Shown: positions 10,809 to 23,900, counted from the first letter of the stretch. The stretch: 64,000 bases of DNA from Rheum nobile (GCA_027886185.1 WOAB01000011.1:10496001-10560000); one strand, 5' to 3'. Translations and numbers: made by a program. Notes: generated by a model from the letters alone, not told the origin.

Positions 10809-12165
10809 TGACGGGGCTAAAGATGCGCAATGCAAATATCGTTGATTAGCCTTATCAAAGTAAAAAGTCCTAACAGACCTACTAAACAGATGTATAGTAA
10901 GCAAGTAAGGGTCGAACCCACAGGGAAGGTCTGATGTAGTATGCAATTGTGAATGACAAGTAACAAGCAGGGGGGTTTAGTTATCACGAGAAAGCAAAGC
11001 AAACAAGTTTGGTTGAGTTGAGAAAATATAATGGGAAAGTAGTCCTACTAGAGCGATATCCACAATACAGAGATATAATTTGATCACAGAAATCTATGTA
11101 ATCCAAGTTCTTTTACTATCCTTATAGTTGTTCCCACCCTGATCTTAAGTACTATCGATTCTCACAGTTGTCGATAGACTTATCACTATGTCACTGGTAA
11201 AGTACCTCCGATTCTCACAGTTGTCGGTATACTTTACCACTGACGCAGCAATAGCAATACACACAAGGATATAGGATACATACAAATAGAAAGACGTATT
11301 AATACTCGCATGCAACTGACTCTCACTCACAATTGTACGCTCGGAACCCCTATACGCACAATTGTGTATGCCACTAGATATGCACTCGGAACCCCTATAT
11401 GCAATCCTAGCAATTGACAAAAAGTATTCAACCTAGTTGATCAGGCTAAGAAGAACAACAAGAAATCAATATTCAATATAACCAAGAGAATCAAACCAAC
11501 ATTTATAAGGATAAGAACAAGGAATAGAAATCTCACAAACACATCAACTGTATTACTTCAATCGTCTAGTAGAACAGAGGGAAGTTAGTTCTCTATTCAA
11601 ACGAGAATGAAAACTAAGGGAAATAACGTCTGAAATAAAGCAGTAACGAGTTGTGTTCTAAGTGTCTCCCTCTTAACCTAGAAAGAGGGCTTAAATAGTC
11701 TTCAGAAAACTAGGTTAAACTAATGAAAATAATAAAGGAAACAAAATAATAAAATAACAAAATCTGAAAACAATAAAAGGAAATAAAAGTCTTCAGACGC
11801 GCGGCACTTAACACGGCCACCGCGGGGCGGTGAGATCCACCGCGAGGCGTCAGGCTTTCCACCGCGGGGCTTCATTCTTCTCTGAGAGTCACCGCTGGGC
11901 CGCGGTGACTCTGGCGCGGGGCGGTGAGCTAGCTCACTCTCTTCTTCTGTTGTTCTTCATTACTACCCAGTGTTGGTAGTCTTCTCCATGCATGCTCCAG
12001 CAGCTCCATCTCCATCCTCATATCTCCATCTAAGCTGTAAATCCAGGAATATCTTCACTTCTCTCCATAACTTCTGGATCACAGACTTAGCCTAAAAACC
12101 ACTCATAAATTCCTCCAAATCATGCTAATAATTGCTAGTAAAGGTGTATGAAATAACACCTATCA
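10809..12165 (-). repeat. 5' LTR of Athila-like element
   Basis: A 1,357-bp LTR that would drive transcription leftwards on the minus strand. It ends with CTATCA next to ATGAA, the second target duplication. The motif cluster at about 11817-11935 has one more CACCGCG unit than the other LTR. Confidence 0.92.
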
Positions 12166-12170
12166 ATGAA
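12166..12170. repeat. right target-site duplication of Athila-like element
   Basis: ATGAA right after the LTR; its partner is ACGAA at 3833-3837. Confidence 0.8.
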
Positions 12171-12261
12171 CTATTCTAGGAAGAGGCGGTGTTCTTATTG
12201 CGGCAACCTAGGACATAACAAGCAGTATTGTAGGAGGAGAAGGAATGACGAAGGATTATAG
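12171..12261 (+). pseudogene. MULE transposase, 3' end beyond the retrotransposon
   Basis: Removing the retrotransposon and one target duplication rejoins the frame exactly. The tail after the GRP motif continues into a basic stretch and a CCHC zinc knuckle (CSYCGNLGHNKQYC), an Arg run and a TAG stop at 12259-12261. This is the usual C-terminus of a MuDR-type transposase and confirms the insertion model. Confidence 0.85.
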
Positions 12262-13009
12262 GAAGAGGCTGGGTTAGTTTTTTTTGTTTAGAATTGTCAC
12301 CATATTGGTGTTTTTTCGGCGTTTATGCTGGTAAACGTCATCGCATAAATATTGAGTTTGTTGTTGTTGGGTGCTTGAAAAGATGTATGGTTTAAGTCTC
12401 TATAGTCTTAAACCATACCTCTTTTTTGTCGGGGTTCCCCTTTTGGCTGGGATATAAACTTGATAAATTCAATCTTTGCTTAAGAGTTGCTCGTATTACT
12501 TCTTATTTTTGTAAAACTCATAAGAACAAACTGTAAAACTCTAGGATGCCCTGTAAAACTACGTATATGTCCTGACATGATCATCTGCGTGACGCAAAAA
12601 TCACTGTAAAAGTAAAACACGTCCTGTAAACCTTCAATATGTCCTAACAACCTGCATCTATAAACTTAATACATAAACACAATCATCTGCTCTACCATTT
12701 GAGCTAATAGGATTTGAACCTTAGTCTATAAACTTAATACATAAACACAATCATCTGCGTAGTCTATTATTCTTCATATGAACCCTAGAATGTTTTGAAT
12801 CATGTTTTTAAAACCAATTGACAATAAGAGGAGTATCTCATCTACTTATATACTAGGCTTGGATACCTTATATACTAGGCTAGAATATCTTTAGGGTTTG
12901 TCCTGACAATGTGTTCATGTTCTCTGAAAACGTTATATTTGTCCTGAAAACGCATGCATATGGTCAAAAATCATAAATGCATCCCCACACATACTAAGAG
13001 ATTACATTG
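12262..13009. other. non-coding MULE interior with a tRNA-like direct repeat
   Basis: Between the two MULE genes. At about 12656-12757 a 33-bp stretch is repeated directly. The DNA between the copies, read on the minus strand, contains GGTTCAAATCC followed by TAGCTCAAATGGTAGAGC, like tRNA T-arm and D-arm boxes in permuted order. No functional tRNA fold is evident. The rest has no gene that I can support. Confidence 0.4.
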
Positions 13010-16000
13010 TTATGAAAACATTATCCAGAGATTACATTGTTCATTGCCAAAAAAATGTGCCCTTGGCAAGGTATCCCCACACATACCCATTACACGCATA
13101 CCAAAAAAAATGTTTTCAGAGAACTCAGAGGTGACCAAGGTTTGCCAAAATGTGTCAAGTACAACCACCTTCGAAAACCGCTCCGGTTCCTCTGAAATCC
13201 TTTGATGATAAAGGAACATCATTTGCTCCAGATGTTGTAATGGTGCAACAATGTTAATGTATCCACTGAAAACGATGTTACAAATGCATAATATTTTGAA
13301 AGGATGCATTGGAATATTACTTCACTGACCAACCAGTCCTTTGGAGCAAACAATTTCTCAAAGAACTTCATTTTCCGGTCATATTACTAACAGTCAGGCC
13401 ATATAACATTTTGAAATTCAATTCATTATTAAGTTGAGTAGAATGGTTTGGCTCACTAACCTCTCACTTTGCATCCACTTTACCAGGTCTGTCATCCCTT
13501 CCACCTTGCTATTTTTGGTAATTTGTTTCGCCAATTTATGCTCATCCATATTGCGGAAGGGTGATTTTGCCGCCGCAGCAAGCTCGCGAGTGCGACTTGG
13601 ATATTTCCTTTTCTGCACTTGGCGACCCTTTCTTGGTCTCCCCTTCCTCGGCACATTCCCTTCCTTGGTCTCCCCTTCATCATCCCACACGTCATCACAA
13701 TCAGCCTGTGATACATTCTCACCTTGTAATTCAGTCTCAGCCTCAACACCTCGCTCATCAACCTTGGTCCCTCCCTCCACAACATCTCTCTTTGGTTCAT
13801 CCATAACTCCTTCATCAACCTTGTTGAGTCCCTTCACATCTCCCTTTGGTTCCTCCACAACTCCGTCATCAACCTTGGTCCCTCCCTCCATATCATCTCC
13901 CTTTGCTACCTTCTCAGCATCCACACCTCTGTCATCAATCTTGATTCCTCCCTCCACAACATCTTCCTTTGGTTCCTCCACAATTCCGTCATCAACCTTG
14001 TTGAGTCCCTCCACAACTACATCATCCACACCCTCATCAGACACTGCTTTTGTTGCCACCTCATCTTGTGTCGCCACCACAGTCCCATCATACACCACCT
14101 GAAGTGGTGTTGCCTCATTAACCAACTCCTCATTTGCCTCATTTACCCCATCCTCAGTTATTAGCCCCCGTAGTATTGTAGCCGTCCGGATAAGAACTGA
14201 CAGTGAATCTGTTGCATCCCCTTGAACTTCTTGCTCATTTACCATTACAACATCTTCACCTGCCTCTTCCTGACAACCTACATTATCTGCAGCATAAGCA
14301 TATGGGAGCGATCCAACCTTCTTCATCTCCCATTGTCCACCAGTTAACACAATTGTACCATCATCTTGCTCTCCATCCATTGTCTCCTGAAACGATGATA
14401 TATGGTCTGAAATAAGCAAATATTTTTTGTAATGTGCACAAATGGACTGAAATGTGCATATATGGATTGAACTGTGCATATATAAACTGAAAAAGTTAGG
14501 CATACCTCATCAAACTCTCCCTGGTTAGACTCATTCTCTTCATCATCTTCAGACTCTAACTTTTCCTCTTCTTCATATTCATGCTCTGACTCATCACTCT
14601 GTTCTGTTGACTTCACCTCCCTCATGCTCTTCTGGTGTTGTGTAATGTTGGGTTCATCATCACTTTTAACCTCCTTAGACTCTGGCTCATGGTGTTCTCT
14701 ACTGTCTTCATCACTTTCATCACCGGATGAAGAGGCCACTGTTCTAGGAGCTTTGCCTTTTATGAACTTCTTTAACTCAAGGACTTCCTTCCTTAACAGA
14801 TCATGTTTTTCATTCAGAGTATGCATCGTTTCAAGCAATTCATTCAAACAACACATCAATTGTCTTTGGTCCAAACCATCAATGTTTCCAGTGTGCCCTC
14901 CCTTACCAACTCCCTTGTCCTTTTTACCAGCCCTTTTTCTTTTTGACTTCAGCTGCTTAACAATCTGATCCAAGGATTTGTGTCCTTCCTCCTCCGGGAA
15001 GTAACAGCTTTCTCCCAAGTCCTCTCCGTCCTCCTCAACAAGGATCTATTTAGCAGCGAAAGTCCCCTCTAGGGCATCAGAAATCGAATCCAAGCTTGGC
15101 CTACTCGTTTTAAGCCACCTCACACCTCGGTGCTGCACAACTTTATTCAGCTTTTGGGAAAACGTTCTGCCAATATGGGGCACTACCTCATACAACCATA
15201 TCTGAAACAAACAGAATTGGAATTAAACCATAATTATGACCAGAGGCATTAACCTTTCTCAGTTTTACATATTCAACTACTAACACATTACCTGAAATAC
15301 CATCGGGAAACCCCTTATGGTGTATCCTGCTCTGACATTGTCTGAACGTGCAAGTGCAGCCTTAACTGACTCAGTTCTTGTGTCCAAAGCAGAAGCCAGA
15401 CTTTTATGGAGGTCAATATATGCACTCCTACCCCATGGGAAATTATTGAAACGATCCAAGTCTTGGGTCAATTTCACATGTAGGGGTCTGACCTTCCTCT
15501 TCTTATCACCCCCCAGTACAACACCCTCAAGAATTAACAACAAGGCCATCTTCAGCTTGAATACATTTTCCTTCCGATACGATAAGAACTTGGTTAAAAG
15601 GTTAGCAATGGTAATACTCCTCACACCCAAAAAATCAAAGACTGCCTTCTTATCCTCCACAATGTACCCCTCATCGGGCATCCCACAATTCAGTCCTATT
15701 ATTAGCCTAAACTTCTCTATTGAAAACCTACATGGTTGTCCACCAAGATCATACCATGTCTCAAATTGCTTTTTTGTGTCCACTTGCCTAAACAACACAT
15801 GGTGAATCAGCTGTGCAGACGGTTTCAAGTTTTTCATAATTTTTATAATTGGGTCAAAGGGGCCCTGCAGAACTGTCTGCCAGTCTGTTTGAGTTAGGGT
15901 GTTCTCGATACAATTCAGATACTAAAGCCTTGAGTTCTGATTTATCCGACCATAAAACAACTCCTCAGAATGCCACTTGTACATTATCTGTAAAGAATGC

Positions 16001-16684
16001 CATTCACAAATACATGACATGTAAGAATGACTTTCATATTCACATAAAAGAAAGAAAGGCACCATCTTACTTTGTCAGGTAAAGATATATGTTTTTCAGG
16101 ATAAAAAATATTTTGACAGACTATATTTTGGTTTGTCAGGCCAAATGGAAGTTGTTCAGGACAAGTCTTTACCCTAGACTATAACTTACAATTTTGTATC
16201 AACATGAATCAGGCTACTATGACATTTTAACATTCTAACGACACAACAAATACATGACATTCATATTCACATAAACCCAAAAACTTACTTTGTCAGGTAA
16301 GATAATTCGTTTTGTCAGAATACATTTTGGTTTGTCAGGCCATATGGATGTCAAGAGTTTAGGCTACTATGACTTTTCCAGACCTCTCCATGCTCTGTTT
16401 TTTACAAAGTAAATCATGCTCTGTTTTTTACATAATTTTAGCATGAAGTTTATCCAGACCCTAAACCTAGCATGCATCACAAATTTCAGACAAAATATTG
16501 TTTTTTTCAGGTAAGTCAAGAGTTAGAGAAGACAACTAACCCCGCCAACCGACTTCGATGGATCCTTCCTCGACCTCTTGGCTTTTGGTTCTTCAGCCTC
16601 CGAGATTCTCGGTTTCTTCTTCTACATCGAAACGACTGGACTCGGTGATTCTTTTTCCTCCGACGAGATGTAGGCTCTCTTCAT
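13010..16684 (-). pseudogene. DUF1985 / Ulp1-like (Kaonashi) gene, broken
   Basis: Runs opposite to the transposase. Pieces in order: a basic N-terminus starting at 16684 (MKRAYISSEEKE, interrupted by a TAG); a DUF1985 domain at 15280-15837 (WYDLGGQPCRFSIEKFRLI, IGLNCGMPDEGY); IWLYEVVPHIGRTFSQKL after a 3' splice site near 15204; a TAG in frame near 15047; a coiled-coil and acidic stretch (14344-15018); an acidic repeat region with KVDDG/VVEGG units (13418-14503); and the start of a C48-like domain (KFFEKLFAPKDWLVSE near 13370). The catalytic His-Asp-Cys part of the protease is not found. Ulp1-type proteases cleave SUMO conjugates; this copy cannot be active. Confidence 0.72.
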
Positions 16685-17184
16685 TCGGCCACTCGCCACA
16701 GTAGCCTCCTTCGCATTCGCCGGATGTTCTTCGCTTTACTCAACCCTCTTTCTCCTCGAAAGTGTAGAAGCCTTCGCCTTCGCCTTCTCGACTCTGGCTT
16801 TCGCAGACTGCAAACCTCTTGTCTTCACCATTCTCGATCTGGGAATTTAGTAAGGGCTTCAGAAATGGCTTCACAAAGGTCTTCACAAAGGGCTTCGCCT
16901 TCTCGACTTTGGGGATTTAGAATTTGGTTTCACGAATACTTGATTCGGGGATGAAAGGAAAAAAAGCGAGATTAATTAGGTTCTTGAGAGCCGAAAAGAT
17001 TTTGGGGAAGAAACGGATGGAAATGATGAACTGCTATCGGTTGAACAGGTACTTGATTACGCAACTGATACAACAGTTTAAAATTAACTGCTTCTTTAAA
17101 CCTTTTCAAAATACTTTTATGTTTTTTGAAAAAGTTTTATTCATAATTCATTTTACCTTTTTAGTTTTGAAAAGTTTTACAGCT

Positions 17185-17363
17185 TTTTGGTACTTTTGCA
17201 ATATTTTTTAAAACCTGGTATTTTTGCAAAGAGCTATCAAAAGTTGGTATTTTTTGCAATTCCGCTAGGACCCTTAGAAAAAAGGTTAAACTAGTGTCTA
17301 ATAGAAATTATTACTAAATATGGAGTTTTTATTGTGTGCACATGGGCACACATTAGAAAAATT
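17185..17363 (-). repeat. right terminal inverted repeat of the MULE
   Basis: Inverted partner of 348-517: TTGGTACTTTTGCAATA, TTTTTTAAAACC and TTGCAATT match the left end in reverse order, and GCACACATTAGAAAAA matches the outermost left motif. It marks the end of the transposon 0.5 kb from the 3' end of the beta-glucosidase gene. Confidence 0.65.
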
Positions 17364-17911
17364 CACAGTATTATTCAACATTATATTGGGTTTGTTAGGT
17401 GAGAGAGTTTATAAACATTTTTTATTTATAAGTAGTTGATAAATAAGGTTTTATAAAAAAATATGTTTGGTAAAAAAGTGATTTTTATGGGCATGTGTGT
17501 AATGTATTAAGAAAGTGTGAATAGTGAAAAAAATAAAATAATGTTATTACACATCTATCGAAATATATAAAATTAAGTTTTTAAAATAAAGTGTTTCTAA
17601 ATAATAAACCAACTTGGTCAAACAAAGCCATTATCCCTTCACAATCATTGATTATTGAATACATATCTATCACATACAGCCACACATTTCTTGTTGTACT
17701 TTTTCCATACATAACGGAAGATAAATAGTAGAACATATACATCCATGACCTAAAATTTAAGTCTATACTAATTCCTTCCATAATCAACAAGCATTATTCA
17801 GTAACTGTTATCCAAAATACAAATTATCAGGAATATACATCCTGCCATTTATTAAAATGAAAAGAAGAGAAATTATCGTTTATGTAGTAGTGAGAAGTTC
17901 AACATTCATCT
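17364..17911. other. AT-rich spacer between MULE and beta-glucosidase
   Basis: Contains the probable 3' untranslated region of the beta-glucosidase on the minus strand. The short ORF at 17581-17790 has no recognisable content. Nothing else seen. Confidence 0.5.
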
Positions 17912-20900
17912 CTAATATTCTTTGGCAAGGAATTTCTTAAACCAATAGAAAGAGTTCTTAGAATATCTCTTCAAGCCATTGTCGAAGTCGACAAAGTTGA
18001 GACCGAATCTTACTGTATACCCAGAGCTCCACTCGAAGTCATCCATCCATGTCCATACGTAGTATCCTCCTACATTCGCCCCCTCCCTATAAAATATACA
18101 CAAGCTGGTTACGTCGCTATTTATATATATAAATAAAAATAAAAATCCACATTCTAACACAAAAAGCTATAGTCAATGTGTATGAGTTTCAACATGTACA
18201 CCTCATATATTAATATCTCTTAACACAATTAAATTTACAAAAAAATAGGAGTTCTCATTTTGTGTGAAAAGGGCATTAAAAAGTGATTTTATGTTGCCAT
18301 AACAAAAATGGTTTTAGATATGTAGATGACTAAGATGAGGGTTTAAATTAAAACTTACTTGATAGCTTTGAGAAGGTAGGATAGATGATCACGATGATAT
18401 CTAATCCTGACGTTGTCTTTTAGAGCCGTTGGATCTTTAGCTAATGTTCCATTGTTTGCGTCACCCATCCCTGCAATACCAAATACTTCAGTTTTTTATT
18501 AAAAATAAATATTTAATTTCAATATTTCTCATTGTCGTTACATACATTTTTTGTTTATTTTTCAATCATGAGAAGTTCTAAAATAACTCATTAATTTTAT
18601 AGTAATTTGATTGAGCAAAAACGATATTAATACTTTTTGCGGAAGTCCTATGATCAATGCAAACAATTAAATATATAGATTGTTATATACGTAAAAAGAA
18701 AGATAAAAATTAAAATTACATTTGACAAAAACATACCATTCTCAGTGATGAAGACATATGGATTGTCGTACTTTTCCTTGATGTATCGTAGGAGAGTTCG
18801 AATGCCCTTTGGATATATATACAACCAGCTTAAAAATGTCTGTACATACGAATTATAAAAGCATACTTATAGATTAGAATTAAGGAGATCGACACTGATG
18901 ATATTGTAATTGAATTTTAGGAGGGATTAGTGTTTTGATTAACTTACCGGTTCGCCAATAGGAACTCCGTTTCTCAATCCTAATGCAATGCAAACAATAT
19001 TATTACGAATTAATGAGATCATGTACGCGAGCTAAGGGAATAAAATAGTTTAGTACGTTTTAATTAAATACCTGATAATGTTGCATGGCTATCAGTTGTA
19101 TAGCTAAGGTTCACTACACTGCTAGAGAAAGATTCAGTTGCATAATAAGTTGTGTAGTAATTCAATCCTAAGAAGTCGAAAGATTGTCTTAACAACTTAG
19201 TCTCTTCGTCAGTAAATTTTGGCAGTCGACTTCCCAAATACGACCTCATCATCGAAGGGTAATCTCCAAATACAACTGGATCTAAGATCCTGCATCATTA
19301 ACATACATATATATATGATAGATTAGCCAAAACATGCATATACGTATGTGCATATTGTTAAAGATATTGTTACCTTAAGTTACTATACTGTTATCTTATC
19401 ATTAGTCTAAGATAGATTTCTCCTTGCATTAGATAGATTTATATCTTTCCAGTATCTTCGTTCTTATGTACTCTATAAATTCAGCCTTTTCATGGCTAAT
19501 AATACACAAGGAAATTCTCCAAATCTCTCATCGTTTCATGGTATCGGAGCAGGTTTCATAACTGCGATTTTTTTTTCCTTTCTTTCAAACACAAACCTCC
19601 ATCCTTAGCCGACGATGGTTGATCCACCAAAGAAACGTCCTATCAATGACGTTGAATCCAATTATTATCTTCATCCTTCCGATCACCCTGGTCAATCGAT
19701 CTCCTCAGTCTCCCTTAAAGGCGACAACTATCAAGAATGGGCTGATTCGATGATCAACGCTTTGAGCGCAAAACGCAAGTTGGGTTTCCTCGACGGCCGC
19801 ATTGCTACACCCACCAAACCAGAAGAACAGGAGGATTGGGCCAGTGTTAATTCAATGCTCCAGGGTTGGATCATTCACTCCATTGATCCTGCGCTCCTCA
19901 GTATCATACTTTCCTACTGTCCAGGACCTTTGGACTGAACTCAAGCAGCGATTCTCGGTCGGTAACAGACCAAGAATCCTTCAACTTCGTGCCGATATCT
20001 CTCGGTGTCGCCAATCCGGACAATCAGTAGCTGCATACTACGGCCTCATCAAGAAGTTATGGGATGAATTTACCACCTATGTTCCTCCCAAAGCTTGCAA
20101 GTGTGGCCTTTGCAAATGTCATATTACTGCTCAGATCTCTCAGGAGCGTGAAGAGGAGAGAATTCATCAGTTTCTCAACGGCTTAGACGACAACGACTAC
20201 AACACTCTTTGCTCTAATATCATGGCGCAAGAACCCCTACCTCCTCTTAATAAAGTCTACTCCTTGGCAGTGCAAGAGGAACGCCGTAAATCAGTAGCCA
20301 AAGATCGTGCATCCCCACCGGATCCCATGGCTCTTTCAGTCCAACGACCGTCTGATCAGCGTCCTCCTCGCCCTCAATGCACTCACTATGGGCGCTTTGG
20401 TCATATTGCCGATAAATGCTACAAGCTCCACGGCTTTCCTGAGGGATATACGCCACCTCCTCCCCGTAATTCGGGCCGTGGCACTCAGCCTCACTCCAGT
20501 TCATCAGCGCCTGGCTTCGGACGTGGTCGTGGGCATGGTTCTGTGGTTGCTAATGCTGCCCAACAGCCATCGACATCAGGTTCCAACACGCCTCTTACTC
20601 CGGCTGATCGTGCTGCCATCGGTTCTGCTATTACACAAGATCAGTGGAATATTGTTCTTCAAGTGTTCAATGCTTTAAACACCAAGCCAGCCTCTCATGA
20701 TCCTTCCACTGGTAAGCCCAATTTTTGGATCTTGGATACAGGTGCCTCCCTACATATGACAGGAAATCGTGCGTTGATTCAAGATCTTGTCTCCATTGCA
20801 CCAGTATCTATCAAACTGCCGGATAGTCGATTCACCACAGCTGTTCAAGAAGGGTCTTTTGTGTTCTCTCCACATATGAGACTTGATCATGTGTTATATA

Positions 20901-23900
20901 TCCCGCATTTAGACTGCAATCTCATATCTTTTGCACAACTTGCTATTGATACTCAATGTGTGGTGACGCTAACCGATAAATTATGCATCATACAGGAACG
21001 CAGTTTGAGGACAATGATTGGTGTGGGTGAGCAACGAGGAGGGGTCTATTGGCTGCTCAGTTATGGTCCACAACTCGCTCAAGTTTGTCTCTCTGCATCA
21101 ACTATATCGGCGTCAACCTGGCATCAGCGAATGGGTCACCCTTCTTCCGCAGTTCTATCTAGTCTACCTAGTTTAGCACAAACTTCTATTTCTTTTTGCA
21201 ATAATCCTTGTGATGTTTGCTTCAAAGCGAAACAAACCAGATGTTCATTTCCTTTAAGTAGTAATAAAGCAGAGTTTATTTTTCAATTAATTCACTGCGA
21301 CATTTGGGGTCCATATAGTGTTCCTTCAAGCACCGGGGCATCCTATTTTTTGACTCTTGTCGATGACTACTCTAGGTCGACATGGGTTTTTCTGATGCGG
21401 GCCAAATCAGAGGTTGCAACTATCATCAAAAATTTCCGCGCAATGGCTCAAACTCAGTTCAGTAAACACATACACCGGTTTCGCTCCGACAATGGGGCAG
21501 AGTTCATCTTCCTGCAGTCCTTCTTCCTTGCACAAGGAATTATGTTTGAGAGTTCCTGCGTGTACACTCCTCAGCAGAACGGGCGTGTCGAACGCAAGCA
21601 TCGCCACATCTTGACCGTTGCTAGAGCTTTGCGGTTCCAATCTTCTCTGCCCATCCGGTTTTGGGGCGAGTGTGTCCTCACGGCGTGCTACTTAATCAAC
21701 AGGACGCCTACTCCACTGCTCAATAATCGAACTCCTTTCGAGCTGCTATATGGTCATCTGCCATCATACTCTCACTTAAGGGTATTCGGCTGCCTATGCT
21801 ACGCTGCTCAACAGCCCCGTTCGAGCGATAAGTTCGCCTCTCGCAGCATCAAGGGAGTCTTTCTTGGCTACCCTCCAGGGAAGCGAGGATGGCGGGTTCA
21901 TGACTTAGACACAGGGCGCTCCTTCATCTCTCGGGACGTCGTCTTCTATGAGAAAATCTTTCCTTTTGCTTCAGCCGCAGTGTCTACGACAGGGGGAGCA
22001 ACACCACAGGTGCATCCCCATCCGGCTATTTATGATTTGCCTACTTCACCAACAGATGCACCCCTGCTTCCCCTACCTCTTGAGCAATCCCCAGCACCTG
22101 TTCTTCCGCCATCTGTCCCTGCAGAAACTTCTGAAGTTCGCCGCCCTACTCGGACCAAAAAGACTTCAGTGTTGTTGCGTGACTATGTGGTTCACACTTT
22201 ACTCTCTCAAGACCCCCCTCCTTCACCAGCATCGCCCACACTGTCACCGTCCTCGGGTAAGCAATATCTGATTGCTGCCCATGTTTCATATCATAATTTT
22301 TCACCTAACCATGCCAGGTTCCTTGCTTCAATCACTGTTGATCATGAGCCAACATCATATAAGCAAGCTATTCAATCCGAACAATGGAGAGAGGCAATGC
22401 GCAGCGAGCTTGCTGCTTTAGAAAGAAATGGAACATGGGAGATATCCGAGCTGCCTCAAGGAAAGAAGTCGATCGGGTGCAAATGGGTATACCGAATTAA
22501 ATATAGATCTGATGGTTCCATTGAGCGTTACAAAGCTCGGTTAGTTGTTCTGGGTAATAGACAGGTTGAAGGAATTGACTTCAAGGAAACCTTCGCCCCT
22601 GTTGCCAAGATGGTCACCGTACGTGTCTTCCTCTCGGTTGCTGTCATACGAGGTTGGGAGCTGCACCAAATGGATGTTCATAATGCATTCCTTCACGGTG
22701 ATCTCGACGAGGATGTATATATGACTCCTCCACAAGGCTCAGTTGGTATTCCGTCTAGCAGTGTTTGTCGGCTTCGAAAGTTGCTTTATGGTCTGCGCCA
22801 AGCTCCCCGTCAGTGGTTCTCCAAATTAGCAACAGCCCTCCGAGTATTTGGTTTTAAGCAAAGTTATGCAGACTATTCATTGTTCTCCATTCTTCAGAAT
22901 GACACTGTCATCCAAGTTCTCGTCTATGTCGACGATATCGTCATCGCCGGTAATAACTCCTCTGCAATTTCAGCATTTAAGGCATATCTCAGCAAATGTT
23001 TTCATATGAAAGACCTAGGCCAACTCAAATACTTTCTCGGACTGGAGATAGCTCGTGGCAGTTCTGGGAGCTTTCTCTCTCAGCGCAAATATGCTTTGGA
23101 GGTTGTTGCTGACGCCGGTCTTCTAGGTTCAAAACCATGTGATTCACCCATGGACCCTCATCACAATCTTTCCAAGGCGTCTGGAGGATGCATTGATGAT
23201 CCTGAAGCATACCGACGCCTAGTAGGGCGCCTTATTTACCTAACTATAACTCGCCCGGACCTATGTTTTGCTGTCCATACCTTGTCCCAATTCATGCAGC
23301 AACCACAGCAGGAACATTGGCTTGCTGCACTTCGGGTTCTCAGGTACATTAAACACCATCCAGGGCAAGGCTTGCACCTCTCAAGTGCAAGTGAACTACG
23401 GCTTACGGCGTATTGCGACTCCGATTGGGCGGCATGCCCCCTCACTCGACGCTCTGTGACCGATTATTTTGTAATGTTAGGTCATTCTCCCGTCTCTTGG
23501 CGCACCAAGAAACAACAAACGGTGTCGCGCTCCTCCGCCGAGGCCGAGTATAGATCAATGGCAGCCACATGTTGTGAAATTGTTTGGCTTCGTTCACTGC
23601 TCAACTCTCTTGGGGTACCTCATTCATCACCGGTCCGCTTATATTGTGACAGTCAGGCGGCATTGCACATTTCAGCTAACCCAGTGTTTCACGAACGAAC
23701 GAAGCATATAGAGATCGATTGTCACTATGTTCATGATCTCATTTTGGCAGGCAAGGTTGTTACATCTCACATTTCGACATCTCAGCAACCTGCCGACATC
23801 TTCACTAAAGCACTCGCCAAGCCACAGTTCATTCATCTATCGTCCAAGTTGGGCATTTCGGATCCTCATGCTCCAACTTGAGGGGGAGTGTTAAAGATAT

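Larger units (their letters stand above)
3838..12165 (-). mobile_element. non-autonomous Athila-like LTR retrotransposon, nested in the MULE
   Basis: An 8,328-bp element with two near-identical LTRs (3838-5184 and 10809-12165) starting TGACGG and ending CTATCA, flanked by ACGAA/ATGAA. The coding strand is minus: the 5' LTR is the right one, followed by a tRNA-Asp type primer site, gag, protease, a spacer, a separate 3' ORF, a polypurine tract and the left LTR. No reverse transcriptase, RNase H or integrase is present; only about 0.8 kb separates protease from the last ORF. It must therefore have moved using proteins from another element. The LTRs differ by roughly 1-2 percent plus small indels, so insertion is fairly recent. 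Confidence 0.9.
348..17363 (+). mobile_element. Kaonashi-like MULE, defective, with nested LTR element
   Basis: Mutator-like DNA transposon defined by inverted ends: about 348-517 matches the reverse complement of about 17185-17363. It contains a plus-strand MuDR-type transposase pseudogene and a minus-strand DUF1985/Ulp1-like pseudogene, the gene combination known from Kaonashi (KI) MULEs. Without the 8.3-kb retrotransposon at 3838-12165 the MULE would be about 8.7 kb. Both genes carry stops, so it cannot encode its own mobility. A 9-11 bp target duplication is not clear; AGTATTA occurs next to both outer ends and may be its remnant. The exact outer boundaries are uncertain by tens of bases. 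Confidence 0.7.

Noticed and set aside
13434..14102. Plus-strand ORF of 222 codons, Ser/Thr/Pro-rich
   Set aside because: Antisense of the acidic repeat region of the DUF1985/Ulp1-like gene; composition is explained by the repeats on the other strand.
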